The notes beneath the pieces are model-generated. The model was not told the origin of the DNA and searched no databases. It worked only from the letters and a program-made list of their open reading frames with translations. The position numbers and the translations under genes are program-made. From Drosophila persimilis (lineage: Eukaryota; Arthropoda; Insecta; Diptera; Drosophilidae), in contig NW_020825706.1 in the NCBI RefSeq assembly GCF_003286085.1, forward strand, positions 4,216,001 through 4,280,000: 64,000 nucleotides of DNA, in the 5' to 3' direction. Position 1 is the first letter of the stretch. Each line of letters begins with the position of its first letter. This document shows positions 56,423 through 64,000 of this stretch, piece by piece.

Positions 56423-56711
56423 TGTAAAGGACAGTGTATCAAGCAGTTAACACTATCCCATCTTAATTAACATTTGAACTTAAGATACCATCGATAAGAC
56501 CTAACCGATATAACCAGACTTAACCGATGTTTAAAAGACCTAGCCGATAAGGGGTTATCGGTATGGGAGTCGGTTGTTGGAAGTAGAAGCAGAAAGTTGA
56601 ACAAAAAGTCGGAAGAACAGAATCATTAATTGCACATCTTAAATCAAACACTTTGTACTCTTTTTCGATCAAAACATTATTAATAAACGATACTTTAATA
56701 TTAATCTTACA
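56423..56711 (+). repeat. 5' LTR of element 3
   Basis: A 289-bp LTR from TGTAAAGG to CTTACA. AATAAA at 56682-56687. It contains three variants of a CC.A.CCGAT motif and a perfect hairpin, CCGATAA (56544-56550) with TTATCGG (56555-56561) around GGGG. The right edge is set by the primer-binding site two bases downstream. No 3' LTR is in the window. Confidence 0.75.
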
Positions 56712-56713
56712 TT

Positions 56714-56726
56714 TGGGGGCTCGTCC
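56714..56726 (+). promoter_or_regulatory. tRNA-Pro-type primer-binding site of element 3
   Basis: TGGGGGCTCGTCC, identical to the site in element 2, placed two bases after the LTR end. Confidence 0.85.
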
Positions 56727-57229
56727 GCGTCGAATAAAGAGCTCAGAGTGTGTGAAAAAGAAAAACAGAAGAAAGCAGAAGCTGATGCAAGAAGAGGATT
56801 GTTGAAAAGTTGTTAAAGTTGTTGTTTGTAGCTACATAAAGTTGTAAAGTTGTTGTTGGTGGCTATAAACATTAAGTTGAACAATCAAAATTCTGTGAGC
56901 ATAACAGTAGACACGGATTTTAATAAAAGATCAGTCGTTTAATTCGGTTGAAAAATTGTGAAATTCATTGTCGCGTCGCAGCGTCGCCTTGTCCGTGCGC
57001 AGTACCACTATCCATACAGTATACTGTATGGTTAGTGGCAGTACATACATAAGCAGAAAAAACACGCACAGACACGTTGTGTGTGATACACAAAAAGACA
57101 AGCACTCGTCGGGTACACAGACACAAGTCGAAAAGAGCCGCAAAATGATGCAAACACCGCCGCCGTTGCATTGGAAAGAGAGAGAGAGAAGGTGCTGTAC
57201 CAGGTACGTCGCGCCCGAGTGCAAACGAG

Positions 57230-57883
57230 ATGGAAGATTTAGAAAATGCGGAAAAGAATACTGAGGACAAGATTGATCAAATGATAAAGTTGCTAAGTTT
57301 GAAAGTGCTTTGCGATGAGCAACGAGAAATGAAGATCGCTCCAGATAATTTTACAAAAGTTGTGAGCGATTGTGATGGAAAATCGGTTCCCATAGAAAAA
57401 TGGTTTGAGATTTTCGAAAAAAATGCCGACGCATATGAGCTTACTAAAAAGCAAAAGTATGTGCAGGCCAGAGGAAAAATGACCGGTGCAGCTAAGCTTT
57501 TCCTTGAAGCAGAATGCGTGTGCACCTATGAGGAACTCAAGAACGTATTATTGGATGAATTCACATGTAGCTATAACAGTGCAGACATTCATAAGCTGCT
57601 GCAAGAAAGAAAGAGGAAGAGTAGTGAGTCGATGCACGAGTACTTGCTGCAGATGAGAAAAATAGCAGCAGTCGGACATGTTGAAGACGCGGCTGTTATA
57701 AGCCATATTGTGAACGGTCTGGACATAAGAAAAGAGTATAAGGAGGAGAACACAAACGCAAAGACTGCAAAGCCGAAACGAAGTGTTTTAACTGCAATCA
57801 GAATGGTCACATTTCGCGTAACAGTCCTTATGAAGCTGATAAAGTTGATAAAGATCGCGTCATTTTGGATCGCACTCGCATGA
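57230..57883 (+). pseudogene. gag of element 3 (frameshifted before its zinc knuckle)
   Basis: A frame of 217 codons with capsid-like features (ARGKMTGAAKLFLEAE, YLLQMRKIAAVGH). Its last about 35 codons are out of register: the zinc-knuckle segment CFNCNQNGHISRN lies in the next frame at about 57780-57820, continuous with pol. The final cysteine of the knuckle reads as serine. The shift falls between about 57741 and 57770, so either a small deletion has broken gag or the region is shortened. The preceding leader (56727-57229) has no recognisable gene. Confidence 0.75.
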
Positions 57884-58893
57884 AAAAAATTCAAATAAAC
57901 GGCATTGTATTTGACTGTCTTGTGGATACAGGGTCAGATATAACCATAATCAAAGAGAGTATGTTGAAGACCATGAAAAACGTTAAACTTTTGAAGTGCA
58001 CAACTATGTTGCGCGGTCTGGGTCAGATATCAACAAAGCCTGTTGGATACTTTAATGCAGAAGTTACCGTGGATAACTTGCAGACCACACAGAAGTTTTT
58101 AGTAGTCCCCAGTAGCCAGATTGATTTCGACGCACTTTTGGGGCATGATTTCATTAAAAAGTTCCGTTTCGTCGCTGATATGCAAGGATACACGTTCTTG
58201 AAGCATGACGCAGATCCTGTGCCAACAGATGAGCATGCTCTTATATATAATGTAACTGAAGAGTCATCCTTTGTAGCTCCACCGCAATATCGAAAAGACG
58301 TTGAACAGATGATAAGAAACAGTTACCAAATGCCCACAGAAGTTGCAAAGCAGTCTCCAATTCAACTGAAGATAGTTCCCGACGGAGTAATCAAGCCGTT
58401 TCATCACTCACCGAGTCGTTTATCGACAGACGAAGCCAGTGCCGTAAAGAAGCAAGTCGAAGAATGGAACGAGCAAGGAATCGTACGCAAGTCGTCTTCA
58501 AATGTAGCGAGCAGAGTTGTCGTCGTGAAGAAAAAAGATGGTACACTTAGAGTTTGCGTAGACTACAGGAAGTTAAACAGCATGGTATTGCTGGACTGCT
58601 TCCCAGTCCCGATCATGGAGGAAGTCTTGGAAAATCTGCAGTCGGCTAAGTGGTTTACCATAATGGACCTTGAAAACGGATTTTTCCATGTGCCTATGGA
58701 AGAGCAAAGCAAGTCGTATACGGCCTTCGTCACAAAGGAGGGATTATTCGAGTTTAATAAAGCGCCTTTCGGATTCAAGAACTCGCCAGCTGCGTTCATT
58801 CGGTTCGTAAGCTATATTTTTCAAGAATTAATCAACTCTGACATTATGCAGCTTTATATGGACGACATAATTGTTTACGCCGCGTCGCCCAAG
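57865..58893 (+). pseudogene. pol of element 3: protease and partial RT (truncated)
   Basis: Protease motif VDTGSDITII near 57920. RT begins at about 58380 with LSTDEASAVKKQVEEW and VVVVKKKDGTLRVCVDYRKL, and reaches the catalytic YMDD at 58855-58866 (YMDDIIVYAASPK). Beyond SPK the frame runs into the neighbouring element. RNase H and integrase are absent. It could not complete reverse transcription or integration. Confidence 0.88.
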
Positions 58894-58901
58894 GTATGCA
58901 A

Positions 58902-59436
58902 ATTAAACAACTGCGGTAGCGGATTGTGTTTTTAAAAAGTTTTTATTTTACTTCGAACTTAACTTCACTGATATAGATTTAAGTAGAGGGTCACAAAGGA
59001 ATTCCGGGCAAGGGATTGCGCGATCTTAATATTTAGCTAGACTTTGCGGTGTCGCTGCTGGATCAAGACTGATTTGAACTTTCTGATCTTTGCATCGTTG
59101 ATCCCTTTCGGGAATCGTTTTTCTATAAACATTTCAATTGATTTCGCCATCCCGAGTATTGGATTTCGTCAACCAAAGAGAGAACTGTAAAAGGCCTAAA
59201 GTGCAGGATCTGCAGAAAGCCGGGAGTGAGATTGTTTATGAGAAGCCGGGTGTGGGCAAACATTGGTTTTCCATTTAGGCGAGTGTCAAAGATTGGGATT
59301 GCGGCGGGGGCGCTTGAGATTGTACATCTTAGAAATCAATTAGGCGGAGGCCCAAGATTGAAATTGTTTTCGTTTTGGAAAACCAAAGATTGTTTACAAC
59401 TCGTATAAGAGCTCAATGGAATTGGGTACGTTAACT
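58902..59436 (-). repeat. Candidate LTR of an errantivirus-type element
   Basis: It lies directly downstream (element sense) of the env remnant. The start is placed at AGTTAA (complement of 59431-59436) after the purine tract GAATGGGGGG (complement of 59437-59446), the usual position of a polypurine tract. The far end near 58902 is a guess, based on where element 3's RT frame stops making sense. No matching second LTR is in the window. Confidence 0.45.
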
Positions 59437-59446
59437 CCCCCCATTC

Positions 59447-60885
59447 TTAAATGTTTCGTCCCGATACATTTTGAAGTTCTGATAGAGCTCTAATTTCTTC
59501 TGACAGTATTTGAATGTTGCTTTCCACTATTTCTTCTGACGGTATTCTTATTGATTTAATAAGTACAAATTTGGTTAATTTATAGCCGAAGTAAAATAAC
59601 ATTAACAATATCAAAATGATTAAAAATAATGTTGTTAATGGTAAGGCCGTATTACCTAATGTTATAAGGGGATTTAAAATATTAACATTATCAAAAGAAA
59701 ATTGCTTATCATTTGATTGTATATAATCAACTAATTCAAAATCGCTATATCTATGATGCGATATATATCTTAGAATTTTACCCTTATCATTTATGTGGGT
59801 TATATTATTTATTACAATTGTGTTGTTGAATATAAGGAGATAGGATCCTAACAAAGTAGTATTGTCTACGATATTTTTGCCTGAAACTAATATGGCACCA
59901 TCCTGAATAATGTCTATTTCTTTGTTTTTTTCCCTTTTTTAGTGCAGTTGGCTTTAAAGCCATTAAGTCAATTGGTGAAAGAGGTACTCTTTAAATTTAT
60001 TTGTGCGTAATTGTTAAAAGTTTCACTTTTAAAATTATTCATTAAATAGTATTTCTCCTTACATTCACAAACTTTTTCACTTATAACTAACATTCCATCA
60101 TTTTGTGAGATGGCTCTTGCATGGTAAAACTTGCAAATATCTTTAATTTGAGGATATTTTATGTAAATGATTATTAAATCTGCATTTCGAATTATTTTAA
60201 CCGTTGCAATGTCCAACAGATCAGACAGTTCAACATTATGTTTTTCATGCTTATAAATGTCCTCTATTTCGTTTTTATTTAAAATTTTTGTATTGAAAAT
60301 GTTTACTTTTAAGAGGGTTATGGTATCAACTAAATTTAGTAGGTCAAAAGTTATTAATTTTAAACGATGCTTTCTCAGTATCGTTTCTTCATTGAAGATG
60401 ACATTTTTTAATGAATTTGATAGCAATTCAATTTCTTTGAAAAATTTGGAATTTATTACAAATTGTTTATTATTATTTTCAGTTAATTCATTTACTTTAT
60501 TTTGTATTTTCAAAAAGTCGTCATGATCAGGGCTGCCTGCTATCCATTTCCAAATGGTACCTAATTAATTTATTCCCCTTTCTTTCCGTTTTGGAACTAA
60601 TTCTGAAATCATTAATTTTAATAGACTTAAGTCCATTGATATTTCCCACTCATCGTCTGAATTAATTGATTTGTTGACATATTTGGATTCTTTATCAATT
60701 ATCTCTCTATAAAAACTCAAATTAGTAATATGGAAAAGTTCAGCGTATGTTTCATAAGTGTAAACGTCTCTGTCGTCTTTGAGCAATAGATAGTCACTAT
60801 GCGTATAGTCAATTACTTCCGAAGTCGTCAATATAACTGTAGCGTCATTTGAATATTCATAATTGTTATTAGGATAGTATTTCAT
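59447..60885 (-). pseudogene. Errantivirus-type envelope (env) remnant, broken
   Basis: About 1.44 kb matches the usual span of a gypsy-type env, read from right to left. The first segment (60885-60565) holds a surface-unit N-terminal region containing VIDYTHSDYLLL and ends at a basic KRKER stretch, a likely host-protease cleavage site. The second (60513-59968) is in the same frame and covers the start of the transmembrane unit. The third (59854-59447) is in a different frame and carries one strong hydrophobic membrane segment near its middle (LFLIILILLMLFYFGY). Breaks: an in-frame TAA right after the cleavage region, a TGA at 59968-59970, and a frameshift between 59855 and 59967 in an A-rich run. 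No signal peptide is seen. The stop abuts the purine tract of the LTR. Non-functional. Confidence 0.7.
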
Positions 60886-60894
60886 GAAGTCTAG

Positions 60895-61149
60895 TGTAAG
60901 TTAGGCTAGGGCAAAGCGGGAGCGCAATAAAAGCTCGTTCTCTCGCTCTTGGCGAAATCGCCCCGCTTTGCCACCGTAGGTAAGGTAGGCTTAGAAGAAA
61001 TTGTTTGAATATATTGAAAGGAAGTCGAGAAAAACCCTTGAAATCGAACGCACGCACCCCTTTTCTTTTCGTCGTATTAAATAAAAAAATTGCAGTCACC
61101 CAAGAACTTTCGGTATTGTTATTTAGAAAAACTATTCTAAAATTTCATG
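60895..61149 (+). repeat. Candidate LTR before an unusual primer-binding site
   Basis: TGTAAG near 60895 to TTTCA at 61149, with a TATA-like AATAAAAG and an AATAAA further on. It is followed at once by TGGCGCCC (next entry). An inverted repeat, GGCAAAGCGGG (60910-60920) with CCCGCTTTGCC (60962-60972), lies inside. No second LTR or element protein is recognised nearby. Confidence 0.3.
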
Positions 61150-61170
61150 GCGCCCCCGGGTGGACTCGCA
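61150..61170 (+). promoter_or_regulatory. Candidate primer-binding site
   Basis: TGGCGCCCCCGGGTGGACTC is complementary to a plausible tRNA 3' end: CCA, discriminator G, a 7-nt acceptor strand, a 5-nt T stem, and the start of a T loop. The tRNA identity cannot be named from memory with confidence. Confidence 0.35.
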
Positions 61171-61892
61171 ATTTAAACGTATATATTAATTCAAGTGGAA
61201 AGGCAAAAAGTGACAGTGACACAGTGAAGATACATACATAAATAGCCAAAATCTATTGTACATACATACATACATGCACATGCATATGTGCTGCAGCTAA
61301 ATTGCCAAAGTGACCGCGACGTGTGTGCAAATAACTAAACAAACCAAACTAAAAATCACCGCGTCGGTCGTGCAATACCCTGTCTGCAGCTACATATACA
61401 AGAGGAGAGTACAGCACCTGGAATTTCCTATCTTCCCAAGAGGTATTTGTGCAAAAAATTGAAAGCTCGAGTGAAGACGAAAGATTAAAACACTCGCAAT
61501 TATTGTCTTGTGCTGAAACAATTGCACCTCGCTTTCAATTCTTGGCACATACGTATGACATAGTAGAGCTAGATTGCATGCTGTAGTTAGAGTTGAGCAT
61601 ATATACCCTGTAGAACCAAAGGGGTCAATTGACCCCTCTCGAACTAGTTCTGCGCTGTTTACCGCGCAACTAGCTACGCAACTAGTTACGCGGGAAGCGA
61701 ACGCGGACCAGGTCTTCGTCGACTACACTGTACTAGTTCTGCAACTAGTTACGCGGGAAGCGAACGCGGACCAGTCGAAAAAGAACCGAAAAACGAAGCC
61801 GCCTTCGGTTTGTTTTTGAAGGCGGCAAATAACCGCAATTCCGTGAAGTTACAGTGCCCACTCAGCTAGTTTTTACCGAGCCACGACATGTA
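61171..61892 (+). other. Intergenic/leader stretch upstream of the DUF4806-like gene
   Basis: Contains CATA simple repeats near 61260, a 16-bp perfect palindrome GGGGTCAATTGACCCC at 61621-61636, and a 34-bp direct repeat with 63-bp spacing (next entry). No coding sequence is recognised. It probably includes the 5' UTR of the following gene. Confidence 0.5.
61678..61774 (+). repeat. 34-bp direct repeat, 63-bp period, with AACTAGTT
   Basis: Identical 34-bp copies at 61678-61711 and 61741-61774, each starting GCAACTAGTTACGCGGGAAG. AACTAGTT is an 8-bp palindrome that also recurs downstream of the neighbouring gene. Confidence 0.8.
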
Positions 61893-62801
61893 ATGAGCAC
61901 CGAAATGGTAAGTTAATCGTGATATTTTACTGTAGTTGCGATCGTGGAATGAAAGAGACAAGAATTTACACAAACAAAATGCATTTGTTTTCCTCGTTTG
62001 CTTTATGCATTGATTTTGTTCACTTCTGTACAAGATCTAATCGCTGGAAGAGTCTTTTGTGTGAACATTTATTAAAAAAGTGGAAAAGAATAATAATCAA
62101 TAAATCAAATTAATATAAACAGGTAAGTGCAAATACTTTTAGAAACTCTAAAACAGGAGAATGCAGTTATTCGTGGTAAGACTAATAAAGATTATAAAGA
62201 AAAATATTTGTATAATCAAATTAATTAACAACATTGTTTTTAGATCAATTGAATGCAGTGGTCCAAATTTTAGCGGATCAAACTGTTTTAATAAAGCAGC
62301 TGGTAAAGGAGAAGGGGGAATTGAATCCCATTCGGGGACAGTTCCCTATAAAACGTGAGGAAGAACTTATAGAACTGGAAGAAAAAATAAAATTAAATAG
62401 GGACATTTAAGTAAGTATATCTAAACTATAAATTTTATGACTTTTTTCTCTGTCTTATCTTTATATTTTAATGTTTCACTTACAGATAACAGCAATGAAA
62501 TCAATTCTCCAGCCAGCTGGCGTTTTGACCGGCTTAAACTTTATTTTGAATGAGGAAATTGTTCTAGCCTATAACGTCGATGGGGTCCAAGGGAAGAAGG
62601 CCTTAGGACCCACAAAGAATTGCAGCTTTGCTAGGTAAAATACAATTTACACTTCTAGAGATTTAAAAATTTTTCATATAAATTAAAACAAATATTAATT
62701 ACAGAATGTATTCCGCCTGGCGAAACACTGTGCGGAAGGCAATGCAATTGATGAAGAAAAGGGTGTTTAAGAAGAAGTGTTTTGCCAAAAACCAGGAGTA
62801 G
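61893..62801 (+). pseudogene. Candidate five-exon gene with DUF4806-like C-terminus (in-frame stop)
   Basis: Proposed exons: 61893-61907, 62157-62175 (19 bp), 62244-62410, 62486-62634 and 62705-62801. All introns are GT...AG and the last three are 68-74 bp, typical of Drosophila. The frame starts MSTEM, runs through a short coiled-coil-like segment (NAVIRDQLNAVVQILADQ), then FPIKREEELIELEEKI, LAYNVDGVQGKKALG and FARMYSAWRNTVRKAM, ending KNQE and TAG at 62799. The order, a Leu/Glu helix followed by a G..GKKAL...W..TV block, resembles DUF4806, a domain of unknown function in insects. Exon 3 ends with an in-frame TAA (62408-62410) directly at the splice donor. Either the gene is dead, the exon end is used differently, or exons 4-5 are not translated. 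Function unknown. Confidence 0.45.
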
Positions 62802-62869
62802 GCTAAGCATCATATAATTAAAAATTATTCGTTATAATGAAAGACATTGTGTTTGTATTTTTGTATTAT

Positions 62870-63190
62870 TCCAGACTGCCAGATTGACTACTACCAGTAG
62901 TCAGTTCGGAACTCGTTACTGGTAACTAGGTCAGAGCTAGCTACAGGTAATCGAAGGGTAGTCGAGTGGGGAACTAGTTGCTGGCTTTCTACTGGTAACT
63001 AGTTCGGAACTACCTCCTGAGCAACTAGCTACGGGTAATCGAAGTGTAATCGAGCGGGAACCAGGGGTGGTTCCGCCCTAGGACATGCATGTGTTAAATT
63101 CTCCGCTGAAATACATTGCGGGTAATCGATCTGGAACCAGGGAGGTGAGAATGGTAGCTAGTGCGGCACCAGTGCGGAACTAGTTGCCTG
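62870..63190 (+). repeat. Degenerate AACTAGTT-rich repeats
   Basis: Several copies of motifs like GGAACTAGTTGC and GGTAACTAGTTC, plus repeated GGGTAATCGA. A hairpin is at 63057-63074 (GGAACC, 6-nt loop, GGTTCC). The same palindromic core is found upstream of the candidate gene. No coding sequence. Confidence 0.6.
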
Positions 63191-63840
63191 GTACTAGAGG
63201 GTATTAATACATATATACATACATATGTACATCTAACCCTCTTGGACGCAATAACTACACATATACATAACTCATTTTTACTGCAATCGCTGTCGCCCCT
63301 TTCTCGTTTTCGTTGTGTCAAATATATGTATAGTTGGGTCGTTGGCCAAGCACGCATACCAATACGCAGCTGCAGCGGTGAATTTTTTCGTCTCGCTTTC
63401 GCTCTTCACCGTTGCTTATCGTTGTTCTTTTGTTTGGCGCGCTTGATCCAAACCAAACACCAAGTGACGCGCTACCCTGTTTTCGTCGGGTATATTCGTT
63501 TGGTGGCAGTAGGATCCAACTATCAATTAAGACAAAGTCGTGCCTCGTAAATCAATTTAGCGTCGATCGTTGTCGGTGCATACGCATACACAACATTAAT
63601 TCTTCAGAACTGCAGCGGTGAAATTTTTCGCTTTCGCTTGTCACCAGTACAGTTCGTTGGTATTCTTGTGTGGTTTTCGTGTACGCGCCAGCCAAGCGAC
63701 GCTCTACCCTAAATTTTTCGGGTATATTGGTTTTTCACCTCGTTTGGGTACAATTACCCTTTATTTCATTGAGTGCCTCGGCATTAAATAAGATTATTAG
63801 AAACGATCTTTCGCCTTCAGTTGCTTGTATTGAGAATCAA
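63191..63840 (+). other. Leader or LTR-like region before the BEL/Pao-like frame
   Basis: Two related segments about 250 bp apart share CTGCAGCGGTGAA.TTTTTCG, CGCTTTCGCTTGTCACC-like and CTACCCT...TCGGGTATATT motifs (near 63369-63500 and 63610-63735). A tRNA-like primer site TGGTGGCAGTAGGATCC near 63501 is possible. The region probably contains LTR and leader of the following element, but its ends cannot be set. Confidence 0.35.
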
Positions 63841-64000
63841 TATGACCTCAAAAGCCAACAATATCGTCCTTGAAGAGCTGAAGAAAAAGCGCAGTTGCTG
63901 TGTCAAAGGCATTCGTTTATTAGCGGACCGTTTAGAAGCGGGGGATATTCCGCTGGTATTGACGGAGCTCGAGTGCAGACTCGAAACGCTGATGCGTAGC
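63841..64000 (+). CDS. Start of BEL/Pao-like gag (partial)
   Basis: ATG at 63841 opens a frame that runs off the window. The first 53 residues (MTSKANNIVLEELKKKRSCC..., with LLADRLEAGD and LECRLETLM) look like the N-terminus of BEL/Pao gag proteins. Those start with a Leu/Lys-rich helix, often with KKR, before the DUF1759-type region. The sequence is too short to be certain; no stop is seen. Confidence 0.4.

Larger units (their letters stand above)
56423..58893 (+). mobile_element. Ty3/gypsy LTR retrotransposon, 5' part (element 3)
   Basis: 5' LTR, tRNA-Pro-type primer-binding site, leader, gag and the first part of pol up to the RT catalytic motif. It is cut off at about 58893 where unrelated sequence (an LTR in opposite orientation) begins. 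It is related to element 2 in layout and primer, but clearly diverged in sequence. The integration point is again in the AT-rich step of the satellite monomer GGGAAATATATATCCCC. Confidence 0.85.

Noticed and set aside
61919..62113. 64-codon ORF (+) between exons 1 and 2 of the candidate gene
   Set aside because: It lies in the predicted intron; all three frames near the strong ACAG|GTAAGT site at 62122 contain stops, so no coding exon is supported there.

Overview
The window is heterochromatin-like repeat DNA from a higher fly. Several things point to Drosophila or a close relative: LOA-type non-LTR retrotransposons with a DUF4780-like ORF1 and an RNase H domain, an errantivirus-type env remnant, and very short (68-74 bp) introns in the one candidate cellular-type gene. 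The species cannot be fixed from the sequence alone. I see no rRNA, tRNA or CRISPR locus.

The backbone is one satellite array, always in the same orientation, from about 774 to 56422. Its basic unit is a 21-bp monomer, mostly arranged as four monomer types in an 84-bp unit, with longer local units of 168, 420 and 504 bp. Both lengths are divisible by three and the monomer is stop-free in five of six frames, so the array is full of long ORFs (up to 717 codons) that are probably not genes.

The array is interrupted by transposons. Layout: 1-773, 3' end of a Ty3/gypsy element (+); 774-13042 satellite; 13043-15700, LOA copy A, an internally deleted relative of copy B (-); 15701-16488 satellite; 16489-22125, full-length LOA copy C with two intact ORFs (-); 22126-25010 satellite; 25011-36177, a complete Ty3/gypsy element (+) with near-identical LTRs, whose 5' LTR is split by full-length LOA copy B (25027-30530, -, intact ORFs); 36178-36794 satellite; 36795-45819, a decayed PHD-finger non-LTR element (+) interrupted by a decayed APE/RT/RNase H element E (about 37578-43040, +), which itself holds a truncated C-family copy D (41276-41898, -); 45820-56422 satellite; 56423 to about 58893, 5' part of a third Ty3/gypsy element (+).

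Target-site duplications support the nesting order directly: TTTA for the complete LTR element, 13-bp duplications for LOA copies B, C and D, and AATACGT for the PHD-type element.

After the array (58.9-64 kb) come an errantivirus-type env remnant with its LTR (-), a candidate LTR plus primer-binding site, a small five-exon candidate gene with a DUF4806-like C-terminus and an in-frame stop, AACTAGTT-rich sequence on both sides of it, and at the right edge the start of what looks like a BEL/Pao gag. Apart from that candidate gene, all recognisable coding sequence is transposon-derived. LOA copies B and C look capable of encoding their own machinery (ORF1 RNA-binding protein; ORF2 endonuclease, reverse transcriptase, RNase H); the rest are damaged.
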